A stretch of DNA of 64,000 bases from DASUBV01 sp036501025. Its GTDB lineage: Bacteria > Actinomycetota > Actinomycetes > Streptosporangiales > Streptosporangiaceae. Position 1 is the first letter of the stretch. Each line of letters begins with the position of its first letter. The notes under the pieces were generated by a model. It was not told the origin of the DNA. It ran no database searches and saw only the letters and a list, made by a program, of their open reading frames with translations. The translations under genes were made by a program, and so were the position numbers. Positions 33,902 to 42,254 of this stretch are shown here, in pieces. The stretch spans positions 1-64,000 of the forward strand of contig DASYBB010000238.1 of the NCBI GenBank assembly GCA_036501025.1, written 5' to 3'.

Positions 33902-34345
33902 CGGCCGGCCGCTCGCGACCACGATCTTGTTGATGACGCTGAGCACCCCGCCGCAGCCGGCCGCGGCGTTTTCCGCCGCCGCACGCTCGGCCGCAGAGCT
34001 CACCAGCCCGTCCAGGACGACGTGTCCCCCCAGGACGCCCGCCCGGATGCCGTCCGGCACGGCGGCGTCGGCGGCCAGCGCCTGGTTCACCACCCGGGCC
34101 AGCGCCTTGTCGTCTGTCCAGTCCTCGGACGACAGCACGACCTCCAGGAGATTGTGCACGGTGGTCACGCCCCCCGCCCGCTGCGCGGCCATGGCCGCCT
34201 CCGAGCGCTGGGCCTGGCTCGGCACGGTCCCGTTGAGCGATACCTCCCCGCCGAGCACCCGGACCTCGATGTCGCCGGTGTCGATGAGCGGGTCAGCGCG
34301 CAGCTCCTCGCTGACGGCCGCCCGGATGTCCCCGGATGCGCTCAT
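33896..34345 (-). CDS. Twin BON-domain protein
   Basis: 149 residues, no signal peptide. Two BON-like units: residues about 5-70 (IEVRVLGGEVSLNGTVPSQAQRSEAAMAAQ) and about 78-145 (IRAGVLGGHVVLDGLVSSAAERAAAENAA), each with the typical V-x-G-x-V-x-L-x-G-x-V pattern. BON domains bind phospholipid or help oligomerisation, often in envelope-stress proteins; a cytoplasmic version suggests contact with the inner membrane face. GGGAGGGG lies before the ATG at 34343-34345. Confidence 0.82.
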   Translation of the reverse strand: MSASGDIRAAVSEELRADPLIDTGDIEVRVLGGEVSLNGTVPSQAQRSEAAMAAQRAGGVTTVHNLLEVVLSSEDWTDDKALARVVNQALAADAAVPDGIRAGVLGGHVVLDGLVSSAAERAAAENAAAGCGGVLSVINKIVVASGRPA

Positions 34346-34745
34346 GGCGATCCCCCTCCCCGGTCAGCTCTCAGCACTATCCCCCGGCCCCGGGCCGGCC
34401 GCCGTCACCCGGCCGGGGTGAACTGGCGGCCGCGCCGGGCCGGCCGGGCCGGCCGGCCCGACTGAACGGGGCTCCGGGGCCGGGTGCGCGGCCAGGTGGG
34501 CGCGGGCCGAGCGCACGCCCGCGATGAAGGCGACGGTGCCGATCACGGCGCCGGCCCTGGCCGCTGGCCGGCTCAGGGAACCGGCGGCGCCGCGACCGCG
34601 CCGGCGCCGCGGTTCCGCTACCCGGCGGCGCGCGGTTTTATGGCCCGCCTGGGCGGGCGGGCGGCGGCGGGCATGACGGCTGTCATGGGGAGGTCGTGAC
34701 AGCGCGCTCAGGCTGCCGATCCCGCTCGCACGGGAGAATGGGGTC
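34346..34745. other. 400-bp stretch with no supported gene
   Basis: Contains the leaders of the BON gene (minus) and the ABC ATPase gene (plus). A minus-strand frame from GTG 34546 to 34364 (60 codons) begins with a hydrophobic VIGTVAFIAGVRSARAH and then turns low-complexity; it lacks a ribosome site and I do not call it a gene. No clear terminator or promoter consensus. Confidence 0.4.
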
Positions 34746-35723
34746 ATGACATCGACAAGTGCAGACGCATCGGCGCGATCGCGCGGGGTCGGCCAGCCGC
34801 ATGCCGTCGGCCTCGCCGGCGTGCACAAGAACTTCGGGTCGGTTCACGCCGTTCGCGGAATCGACCTGAACATTGAGCCGGGCGAGATCGTCGCGATCCT
34901 CGGCCCTAACGGGGCGGGCAAGACCACCTCCATTGACATGATCCTGGGCCTGTCCCAGCCCAGCTCCGGCAGCGTGTCGGTGCTCGGCCTGCACCCGCGG
35001 CAGGCCATCAGCCGCGGGCTCGTCTCCGCCGTCATGCAGACCGGCGGGCTGCTGAAGGACTTCACGGTGGCCGAGACCGTCGAGTACACCGCGAGCTTGT
35101 TCACGCACACCGAGGCCCCCGCCGACGTGCTGAAGCGGGCGGGCATCTCGGGGATCGCGGACCGCCGGGTCGGCAAGTGCTCCGGCGGCGAGCAGCAGCG
35201 GCTGCGCTTCGCCATGGCACTGCTGCCCGACCCGGAGCTGCTGGTGCTCGACGAGCCGACGACCGGCATGGACGTCGAGGGCCGGCGGAGCTTCTGGTCC
35301 GCGATCCGGCAGGACGCCGGCAAGGGGCGGACGGTGCTGTTTGCCACCCACTACCTGGAGGAGGCCGACGCCTACGCCGACCGCATCGTGCTGATGCGGC
35401 AGGGGCAGATCGTCGCCGACGGCACCTCGTCGCAGATCAAGGCCATGTCGGCGGGCCGCACCGTGCGGGCCACTCTCCCGGCCGCCAATGAGGCCGAGCT
35501 GGCCGCCATCCCCGGCGCCGACAGCGTCGAGCTGCGCGGCGACACCGTGCTGATCCACGCCACGGACAGCGACGCGGTGGCCCGGTACCTGCTGACGTCT
35601 ACCCCAGCCAGGGACCTGGAGATCATCGCCCGCGGCATCGAGGACGCGTTCCTCGCCCTGACCGGCGATGCGGCCCCCGCGACCACGACCACGACCGCCA
35701 GCAGCCAAGGAGCATCCCGATGA
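34746..35723 (+). CDS. DrrA-type ABC transporter ATP-binding protein
   Basis: 325 residues. Walker A ILGPNGAGKTTSIDMIL, Q-loop VMQTGGLL, signature KCSGGEQQRLRFAM (Cys in place of Leu in LSGGQ), Walker B LLVLDEPTTGMD and H-loop FATHYLEEAD. The LGLSQPSSGSVSVLG and long C-terminal regulatory tail place it in the daunorubicin-resistance (DrrA)/antibiotic exporter group. It couples ATP hydrolysis to export through the permease encoded next, whose ATG overlaps its stop (ATGA). No antibiotic-synthesis gene is adjacent, so this is more likely general drug efflux. Confidence 0.9.
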   Translation: MTSTSADASARSRGVGQPHAVGLAGVHKNFGSVHAVRGIDLNIEPGEIVAILGPNGAGKTTSIDMILGLSQPSSGSVSVLGLHPRQAISRGLVSAVMQTGGLLKDFTVAETVEYTASLFTHTEAPADVLKRAGISGIADRRVGKCSGGEQQRLRFAMALLPDPELLVLDEPTTGMDVEGRRSFWSAIRQDAGKGRTVLFATHYLEEADAYADRIVLMRQGQIVADGTSSQIKAMSAGRTVRATLPAANEAELAAIPGADSVELRGDTVLIHATDSDAVARYLLTSTPARDLEIIARGIEDAFLALTGDAAPATTTTTASSQGASR

Positions 35724-36535
35724 GTGCCGAAGTTCCGGCGGCGCGGCATGCCGCCGTGCCCGACATCAGTGACCGCCGCGCGCCGGGCCTGGGCGGGCTG
35801 AACCTGACCATCCTGAAGCTGGAGGTCCGGCGGCTGACCCGCAACCGCCGCACCATGATCTTCGCCGTCGTCCTGCCGGTGGTCCTGTTCCTCGCCTTCG
35901 GCCTCAACAAGGCCTACGCCGGCCAGCGGGCCGGCGAGGGCAACCTCTCGGCCTTCATCATGATCAGCGTCTCGCTGTACGGCGCCGCGCTCGCCACCAC
36001 CGCGGGCGGTGCCATGGTGTCCATCGAGCGGGCCGCGGGCTGGAGCCGCCAGCTGCGCCTGACCCCGCTCAGCCCGGCGGCGTACATCGTGGTCAAGACC
36101 CTGACCGCGATGGTGCTCGGGCTGGTCTCCGTGGTCGTGGTGTTCGCCGTCGGCAAGGCCACCGGCAAGCCGTCGCTGCCCGGTGACCTGTGGTTCGCCA
36201 CGGCCGCCGCCGTCTGGGTCGGCTCGGTCCTGTTCGCCGCGTTCGGCCTGTTCCTCGGCTTCGTGCTGCCGACCGAGAACGTCATGCAGTTCCTCGGCCT
36301 GATCATGGCGCTGCTGTCCTTCGCGGGCGGCCTGTTCATCCCGCTCAGCAGCTTCCCCCAGGTGGTCGCGACCATCGCCCGCGGCACCCCGCTGTACGGG
36401 CTCAACCAGCTGGTGCACGCGCCCATGCTGAACCAGGGCGTGCACCTGGCCTGGGTGGCCAACGCCGTGATCTGGCTGGCCATCTTCGTCGCGGGCGCGG
36501 TCTGGCGCTTCCGCAACGACACCGGGCGGGTGTAA
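35720..36535 (+). CDS. ABC-2 type (DrrB-like) transporter permease
   Basis: 271 residues with six membrane helices. The N-terminal LKLEVRRLTRNRRTMIFAVVLPVVLFLAFG is the classic ABC-2 permease opening, and AGGLFIPLSSFPQVVATIARGTPLYGLNQLVHAP is its conserved exit region. The start codon overlaps the end of the ATPase gene by four bases, which fixes the pair as one translational unit. It forms the membrane channel for the partner ATPase. Confidence 0.9.
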   Translation: MSAEVPAARHAAVPDISDRRAPGLGGLNLTILKLEVRRLTRNRRTMIFAVVLPVVLFLAFGLNKAYAGQRAGEGNLSAFIMISVSLYGAALATTAGGAMVSIERAAGWSRQLRLTPLSPAAYIVVKTLTAMVLGLVSVVVVFAVGKATGKPSLPGDLWFATAAAVWVGSVLFAAFGLFLGFVLPTENVMQFLGLIMALLSFAGGLFIPLSSFPQVVATIARGTPLYGLNQLVHAPMLNQGVHLAWVANAVIWLAIFVAGAVWRFRNDTGRV

Positions 36536-36559
36536 CTCTCTCCGCTCGCCCGGCCGCAG

Positions 36560-36601
36560 GGGCCGGCTGAATCCCGGCATCCGCCCGGAATCAGCCGGCC
36601 C
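36560..36601 (+). terminator. Hairpin terminator after the DrrAB-like pair
   Basis: GGGCCGGCTGA (36560-36570) pairs with TCAGCCGGCCC (36591-36601), 11 bp, with additional CCCGG pairing inside the loop. It begins 25 bp after the permease stop. No T-tract. Confidence 0.65.
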
Positions 36602-36820
36602 TGCCGCGTTGCCGGCCGCCCTCCGCCGCCGGGTTAGTCACTATCCGTGACAGGGCGCAGCGATTCTAGTAATCTTCCGCCGGGTTCCGGTGACGTTCGC
36701 GCGCCGGGTTCTGCGGCGGCCGCGAGCACGAGACGGGGGCGTGGTCTGCCGCGCGTCGACTGCGCGGCCGCCCGCGGCCGCCCGCGGCGCCTATCTCCGG
36801 CAGCCTGATCAGGGGGGATC

Positions 36821-38896
36821 ATGCCCGAGCCTGTGCGCGGAGGCCAGCGTTACCTGCCCGGCCTGGACGGGCTGCGCGCGCTGGCCGTCCTGGCCGTGCT
36901 GGCCTACCATCTCGGGCTGGGCTGGGCGCCGGGCGGCTTACTCGGCGTCGGCGTCTTCTTCACGCTGAGCGGCTACCTGATCACCGACCTCCTGCTCGGC
37001 CAGTTCGCCCGCACCGGCTCGCTCCAGCTGCTCGACTTCTGGTTCCGGCGCGCCCGGCGGCTGCTGCCCGCCCTGTTCGTGATGCTCGCCGTGGTGGTCG
37101 CCTGGGTCGCGCTGCTGCAGCGGACCCAGCTGGCCGGGCTGCGCGGGCCGGTCGGGGCGGCCGCGGTGTACGTGAGCAACTGGTACCTGATCGGCCAGCA
37201 CACCTCGTACTTCGCCCGGTTCGGCCCGCCGTCGCCACTCGGCCATCTGTGGTCGCTGGCCGTGGAAGAGCAGTTCTACCTGGTCTGGCCCTGGCTCTTG
37301 CTGCTCGGCCTGGCCCTGGTCCGGCCCCGCCGCGGGGCCGGAAGCCGGGCCGCGACCGGAACCGGGGCCGCGGGGCGCTACGGGCTGGCCGTCGTCGCCC
37401 TGATCCTGGCCGGCGCCTCGGCCGCGGCCATGACCATGCTCTACCACCCGGGCTACGACCCGACCCGGGTCTACGACGGCACCGACACCCGCGCCTTCGC
37501 GCTGCTGATCGGCGCGGCGCTGGCGTTCGCGTGGCCGACGCATCAGCCGCGGCGCGACGTCAGCGCCGTCTCCCGCTGGAGCCTGGACGGCGTCGGGCTC
37601 GTCGGGCTGCTCGTCATCGCCGCGCTGGTGTGGCGCACCAACGAGTACTCACCCTTCATGTACCGCGGCGGCCTGGTCGTCTTGTCCCTGGCCACCGTCC
37701 TGGTCCTGGCCGCCGTCGCGGCCCCGGCGGGCCGCCTCGGCCAATTGCTGGGCGCCGCGCCGCTGCGCTGGATCGGCGTCCGCTCCTACGGCATCTACCT
37801 GTGGCACTTCCCGATCATCGCGCTGACCACCCCGGCCGGCGGCCGGGATCCGGCCAGCCGCGCCGCCCTCCAGGTCGCCGCGACGATCGCGGTCGCCGCC
37901 CTGTCCTGGCACTTCGTCGAGGAGCCGATCCGCCACGGGGCCCTGAGCCGCTGGTGGTCCGCCCTCCGGGCCCGACCTGGCCGCGCCGCGGCGCACGGGG
38001 CCGGGGGCAGGGGGCGGCTGGCCTGGTGGCCGGCGGCGGGGCTGGCCGGCGGCGTCGGCGCCCTGGCCCTGGCCGGGGTGTGCCTGGCCGGGGTCATCCC
38101 GGCGCTGCCGGCCAGCCTGACCCACCCCGCCCCGCCGGCCGCCGCGGCCGGGCCGGCCGGGCACCCCGACCGGGTGACCGGCGGCGGGTCCGGGCCGGGC
38201 ACGGGCAAGTCATCGGGGCGCAGCCCGCAGCAGGCCCTCGGCCCCGGCACCGCCGCCCGGCCGCGCACCTCCTGCCAGTCAGTCGTGCACATCGGCGACT
38301 CGACGTCCGATGGCCTGATCTCGGCGGACTACCTGCCGAAGAAGTGGGAGCGGATCACCGCGCAGTACAAGCGCGTCGGCGTCCAGCACGTGCACCTGCA
38401 GATCTCCGGCGCCCGGTCGATCGTCGAGACCTGGGAAGGCCAGCCCAACGCCCGGACCGTGGCCGAGAAGCTGAAGGCCGAGAACTACAACGGCTGCTGG
38501 GTCCTCGCGCTCGGGACCAACGACACCGCCGACGTCTACGTCGGCTCGCCCGTCGGGCTGTCCGCCCGGATCCAGCAGATGATGTCGGTGATCGGCCAGC
38601 AGCCGGTCATGTGGGTCAATGTCATCTCGCTGCCCGAGGCGCCGGTGGACTACTCCGAGGCCCAGATGCAGCTGTGGAACCAGGCCCTCACCCGGGCCTG
38701 CGCCAAGTACCCGAACATGCGGGTCTACGACTGGGCGGCCGTCGCGAAGCCGCGGTGGTTCATCAGCGACGGCATCCATTACACCTCGCCCGGCTACAAG
38801 GCCCGGTCCCGCCTGATCGCCCGCGCCCTGGCCGCGGCCTTCCCGGCCGGCTCCCGCCCCTCAGCCGGCTCCGGCTCCGGCTGCGTCGTCCAGTAG
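36821..38896 (+). CDS. Acyltransferase-3 membrane protein fused to an SGNH domain
   Basis: 691 residues. Residues about 10-375 are the ten-helix acyltransferase-3 (OafA/YrhL) domain: YLPGLDGLRALAVLAVLAYH with the catalytic His, VGVFFTLSGYLIT, and GHLWSLAVEEQFYLVWP. After a helix near 405-430 and a Gly/Pro linker, residues about 490-690 form an SGNH hydrolase-like domain: SVVHIGDSTSDGL (Ser of block I), LALGTNDTAD (block III) and ISDGIHYTSPGY (Asp/His of block V). Such fusions O-acetylate cell-wall or surface polysaccharides: the membrane part carries the acyl group across, the SGNH part transfers it. GGGGGG five bases before the ATG fixes the start. Confidence 0.88.
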   Translation: MPEPVRGGQRYLPGLDGLRALAVLAVLAYHLGLGWAPGGLLGVGVFFTLSGYLITDLLLGQFARTGSLQLLDFWFRRARRLLPALFVMLAVVVAWVALLQRTQLAGLRGPVGAAAVYVSNWYLIGQHTSYFARFGPPSPLGHLWSLAVEEQFYLVWPWLLLLGLALVRPRRGAGSRAATGTGAAGRYGLAVVALILAGASAAAMTMLYHPGYDPTRVYDGTDTRAFALLIGAALAFAWPTHQPRRDVSAVSRWSLDGVGLVGLLVIAALVWRTNEYSPFMYRGGLVVLSLATVLVLAAVAAPAGRLGQLLGAAPLRWIGVRSYGIYLWHFPIIALTTPAGGRDPASRAALQVAATIAVAALSWHFVEEPIRHGALSRWWSALRARPGRAAAHGAGGRGRLAWWPAAGLAGGVGALALAGVCLAGVIPALPASLTHPAPPAAAAGPAGHPDRVTGGGSGPGTGKSSGRSPQQALGPGTAARPRTSCQSVVHIGDSTSDGLISADYLPKKWERITAQYKRVGVQHVHLQISGARSIVETWEGQPNARTVAEKLKAENYNGCWVLALGTNDTADVYVGSPVGLSARIQQMMSVIGQQPVMWVNVISLPEAPVDYSEAQMQLWNQALTRACAKYPNMRVYDWAAVAKPRWFISDGIHYTSPGYKARSRLIARALAAAFPAGSRPSAGSGSGCVVQ

Positions 38897-38900
38897 CCCG

Positions 38901-38940
38901 CCGCGCGGGCCGGGCCGCACCCGGCTGCCGGCCCGCGCGG
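38901..38940. terminator. Bidirectional hairpin between convergent genes
   Basis: CCGCGCGGGCCGG (38901-38913) pairs perfectly with its complement at 38928-38940, loop 14 bases. It starts 5 bp after the acyltransferase stop and lies before the end of the converging phospholipase-D-like gene. Confidence 0.65.
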
Positions 38941-39016
38941 GCCGGGCGGCGCGGCCGGGCGGTCAGCGGGGCTGGCCGGTGAAAGGCGCGCCCTACCGCG
39001 CCCCCGCCCGGCCGGC

Positions 39017-40114
39017 CTAGTGGGCGGGCCAGGCGATGCCGTGGCTGAAGTCGCCCGCGAAGGTCTTGGCCATCGATGCCAGCACCGGCGGCGTGGCGAT
39101 GATCAGGCCCAGCTCGCGGTTGCGGTTCAGCGACGTGCTGGAGAAGTTCTCCGAGCCGATGAAGATGCGGCCGGCCGGGGTGCCGTAGTCGGCCTCGACC
39201 ACCTTGCCGTGGATGTAGAACCCGCTCGGCGACTTGTAGTACCGGATCTGGACGCCGCCGGCGGCTAGCTTGCCGAACGCCGTGTCGTACTCGTGGTCGG
39301 TGTTCTCGCCCACGACCTGCACGGCCACCCCGCGCTTGGCCGCACTGACCAGCGCGTTCTCCATGGTCGAGTCGGCCATCTCCTCCGTGTAGACGCGCAG
39401 GCTGTGCCGCGCGCCGTTGATCACCGACAGGATCTTGGCCTGCGAGTCAGTCGGCGACCAGACCAGGTCGTCTCCGCCGCCGGGCGTCCCCGAAGCGTGG
39501 ACGAAGTCCGCGTTGAACACGGCCACGATGGCGGCCACGTCCCGCGGGTCGTGGTCGACGACCCCGAAGTCCCGCGTCGTGGAGTAGTACCGGCTGGTCA
39601 GGTTGGCCGTCAGGATGATGGCCGTGGCGTTGTTGACGACCAGCGTCTTCTGGTGGGTGTAGGTGTAGGCCGGCGAGGACCAGGCGACCTTGACGCCCCG
39701 GGACTTCAGGTAGCTGTAGGCGGCGGAGTTGGTGTGCTCCTCGCGCTTGTCGAGGATGACCCGCACCGCCGCGCCGCGGTGGGCGGCGGCCGCGAGGTCC
39801 TTCTCGGCCGTGGTGTCGCTCAGCTCGTACATGGTCAGGTCGACGCTGGTCTTGGCCGTTCCGATCAGGCTGTAGACCGGCCCGAACCCCTGGGCCGGCT
39901 CGGTCAGCAGCGCGTCGGGCCCGCTGGCCGCCGCCACCTGGCTGGGCTGGGCGGCCGGGTCAGGGCTGGCCGGGGCGGAGCTGGGCGCGGCGGGCGAGCT
40001 CGCGGCCGGCGGGGTCGGGCTGCCCCCGGCGGTGAACTGGACCCGGCACCCAGCCACGCCCAGGGCGGCGCCCAGGACCAGGGCTGCTGACGTCAGCAGG
40101 CTGCGGTGTCGCAT
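39017..40114 (-). CDS. Phospholipase D-like lipoprotein
   Basis: 365 residues. A lipoprotein signal (LLTSAALVLGAALGVAGC, lipobox LGVAGC) is followed by a Pro/Ser/Ala linker of about 45 residues. Two PLD half-sites follow: TYTHQKTLVVNNATAIILTANLTS (His-Gln-Lys) and GFYIHGKVVEADY with IFIGSENFSSTSLN (His-Gly-Lys). Each has His-x-Lys; the downstream Asp of the first is Asn, so activity is likely but not certain. GGGAGGA precedes the ATG. The protein is probably anchored outside the membrane and may hydrolyse phosphodiesters such as phospholipids, nucleic acids or teichoic material. Confidence 0.87.
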   Translation of the reverse strand: MRHRSLLTSAALVLGAALGVAGCRVQFTAGGSPTPPAASSPAAPSSAPASPDPAAQPSQVAAASGPDALLTEPAQGFGPVYSLIGTAKTSVDLTMYELSDTTAEKDLAAAAHRGAAVRVILDKREEHTNSAAYSYLKSRGVKVAWSSPAYTYTHQKTLVVNNATAIILTANLTSRYYSTTRDFGVVDHDPRDVAAIVAVFNADFVHASGTPGGGDDLVWSPTDSQAKILSVINGARHSLRVYTEEMADSTMENALVSAAKRGVAVQVVGENTDHEYDTAFGKLAAGGVQIRYYKSPSGFYIHGKVVEADYGTPAGRIFIGSENFSSTSLNRNRELGLIIATPPVLASMAKTFAGDFSHGIAWPAH

Positions 40115-40341
40115 GAGGGTCCTCCCAAGGGCGGGCAAATGGGCCGCCCGCCAGTTACCCGCCAATAACGCCGCCATTCCCCGAAGGGCGCCGCGCTGCT
40201 AACGATCCTTAACTGTCGGGGTTACTGAAGGGTGCGAGGTCTCGACGGCTTACTCGCCGGCACCGGGCTCGACTTCACACCGTTCTGCAGCCCCCGCATT
40301 GGGATCGTTAGTTCGCGTTGAGGGGATCGGGCTGGCGATGT

Positions 40342-40842
40342 TTACGTCCCAAGTCCGGCCGCGGCGGCAAGCCAGGTGCGAACCGTGATGTGGTGCGCTG
40401 ACCAGGCCGCCCATGTGGAGGCTGCCCAGTCGTCAATGAGAGCCGGGCGGCTGTTCCCCGTGACGTCCGCGACCTCGCGGATCGTGATGGGGTAAGTGCC
40501 CGGCCGGGGAACCAGCTGCGGGTAGTCGCGGTGGGTCCAGCAACCGATCATCTGGGGCAGCCGGGTGCCGCTGACCCGGTGCTCCAGGGCGGCACACAGG
40601 CTCATCAGGTGCACGGCAACGGACTGGCGGTTGCGCCGATCGTCGTTCGCGGCGTGCTGGGCGGCGTAGGCGTCGACCATGTGCTGCGACACGGCCGGGT
40701 CAGCCGAGGGCAGTCCAGCGTGCCAGGCCAGGACCGATCCATACATCGCCCAGCAGCCGGGAGCAGAGAGCATGTACTTATGGACCGGGCCATGCTGATC
40801 GGGGACCAGGGCGCCGCAGCCGAAGCACAAGACCTGACTCAC
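40342..40842 (-). CDS. DUF5946-like zinc-finger-containing protein
   Basis: 166 residues from the GTG at 40840-40842, the last start before homology-like sequence (SQVLCFGCGALVPDQHGPVHKYMLSAPGCWAMYG). The frame upstream is open but low-complexity. The CFGCG knuckle with downstream His and Cys suggests a small zinc site, and VDAYAAQHAA followed by VAVHLMSLCAALEH is the typical body of an actinobacterial family (DUF5946). Function unknown; the fold may be a small-molecule-binding helical bundle. Confidence in the family name is moderate. Confidence 0.7.
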   Translation of the reverse strand: MSQVLCFGCGALVPDQHGPVHKYMLSAPGCWAMYGSVLAWHAGLPSADPAVSQHMVDAYAAQHAANDDRRNRQSVAVHLMSLCAALEHRVSGTRLPQMIGCWTHRDYPQLVPRPGTYPITIREVADVTGNSRPALIDDWAASTWAAWSAHHITVRTWLAAAAGLGT

Positions 40843-41093
40843 GGGATAGACGGTAACCGGATCATCCGCGGGCCGTAGCCGATGAGCCGCCCACGGTGAC
40901 GCCAGCTGCCGGCACCAGCGACCACGGCGGCGCGTGGCAACAACAGTCGCGCTGCCAGAGCAAGGGTGACCGACGACAGGTGGCGGCCTGGCCGGACAGG
41001 GCGTGCAAGCGGTCAGCTCCCCGGACCAAATGGGACCACCCGGCATCATGCCCCAGCCTTCACCAGGCCCGTAACCTCCGCCATTGAAGATCT

Positions 41094-42164
41094 TTAGCGG
41101 GGGAGGATCTGGCTCAGGTCGTAGCTGACCGGCTCCTCCAGCTGCGCGAAGCCGCACGACTCGGGCGTGCGGTCGGGCCGCCAGCGCGAGAACTGCGCCG
41201 TGTGCCGGAACCGGGTCCCTTCCATGTGCTCGTAGCGGACCTCGAGCACCCGCTCGGGCCGCAGCGGCACGAACGACAGGTCCTTGCCCGCGTTCCACCG
41301 GCTGGTCTCCGACGACCGGGGATTGCGCACGCCCTCGGCCTGCCCCGCCCCCCAGTTCCACGGGTGCCCCTCGAACGTGGTCACCAGCGGCTGCAGCTCG
41401 GTGAACAGCTCCCGGCGCCGCGCCATCGGGAACGCGCCCACCACCCCCACGCTGGCCAGCCGCCCGGAGTCGTCGTACAGCCCGAGCAGCAGCGAGCCGA
41501 TGACGTCATCGCCGCTCTTGTGCGGCCGGTACCCGGCGACCACGCAGTCCGCAGTGCGCTCGTGCTTGACCTTGAACATGACCCGCTTGTCCGGCTCGTA
41601 CGGCCCGTCCAGCGGCTTGGCCACCACCCCGTCCAGCCCCGCGCCCTCGAACTGGCTGAACCACTCCACGGCCCGGTCGCGGTCAAGGGTGGCCGGCGTC
41701 ACGTACACCGGCGGCCGCGCGGCAGCCAGCGCTTCCTCCAGCAGGGCCCGCCGCCGCTCGAACGGCAGTTCCGTACAGTCCTCGTCCCCGAGGGCCAGCA
41801 GGTCGAACGCCACGAAGGACGCCGGCGTCTGCTCGGCCAGCAGCTTCACCCGGCTGGCCGCCGGGTGCACGCGCTGCAGCAGTGCCTCGAAGTCCAGCCG
41901 GCGGCCGTCCCCGGCCGGGATCACGATCTCGCCGTCCACGACGCAGCGCTCGGGCAGGTTGGCCAGCAGGGCCGCGGCCACCTCCGGGAAGTACCGGGTC
42001 ATCGGCCGCTCGTTGCGGCTGCCGATCTCGACCTCGTCGCCATCCCGGAACACGACGGACCGGAAGCCGTCCCACTTCGGCTCGAAGCTCAGCGCCCCGG
42101 CCGGGATGTCCTTGACCGACTTGGCCAGCATCGGCGCGACGGGCGGCATGACAGGCAGGTCCAT
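41094..42164 (-). CDS. ATP-dependent DNA ligase
   Basis: 356 residues. The adenylation motif FEPKWDGFRS carries the AMP-accepting Lys30; motif III is SFVAFDLLAL, motif IV GLDGVVAKPLDG and motif V RVMFKVKHERTADC. An OB-fold C-terminal part follows. This size and layout fit the short, LigC/LigD-ligase-like enzymes of actinobacteria used in repair rather than replication. No Ku or LigD polymerase gene is nearby. The ATG at 42162-42164 is one of two closely spaced starts (the other at 42173). The promoter region is shared with the divergent MarR-GNAT gene. Confidence 0.9.
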   Translation of the reverse strand: MDLPVMPPVAPMLAKSVKDIPAGALSFEPKWDGFRSVVFRDGDEVEIGSRNERPMTRYFPEVAAALLANLPERCVVDGEIVIPAGDGRRLDFEALLQRVHPAASRVKLLAEQTPASFVAFDLLALGDEDCTELPFERRRALLEEALAAARPPVYVTPATLDRDRAVEWFSQFEGAGLDGVVAKPLDGPYEPDKRVMFKVKHERTADCVVAGYRPHKSGDDVIGSLLLGLYDDSGRLASVGVVGAFPMARRRELFTELQPLVTTFEGHPWNWGAGQAEGVRNPRSSETSRWNAGKDLSFVPLRPERVLEVRYEHMEGTRFRHTAQFSRWRPDRTPESCGFAQLEEPVSYDLSQILPR

Positions 42165-42234
42165 GCTCCCCATCCTCGCCGACGCGCGGCCGTGACGTCG
42201 CCGAACGCCACGCGGGCCTTGATCGCCGGGTGAA

Positions 42235-42254
42235 TGTCTGACTAAAGTCAGACA
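42235..42254 (+). promoter_or_regulatory. Perfect inverted repeat flush against the MarR-GNAT start codon
   Basis: TGTCTGACT (42235-42243), two bases AA, then the exact complement AGTCAGACA (42246-42254); the ATG begins at 42255. It must overlap the promoter or transcription start. MarR proteins bind such 18-20-bp inverted repeats, so the encoded protein very likely autoregulates here, and it may also affect the divergent ligase gene 70 bp away. Confidence 0.8.

Noticed and set aside
34364..34546. Possible 60-codon membrane peptide on the minus strand
   Set aside because: One hydrophobic stretch but no ribosome site, Pro/Gly-rich tail and no conserved feature.
34746..38896. Antibiotic biosynthetic cluster around the DrrAB-like transporter
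   Set aside because: No polyketide, peptide-synthetase or other biosynthetic gene is present; drug-exporter pairs occur alone.
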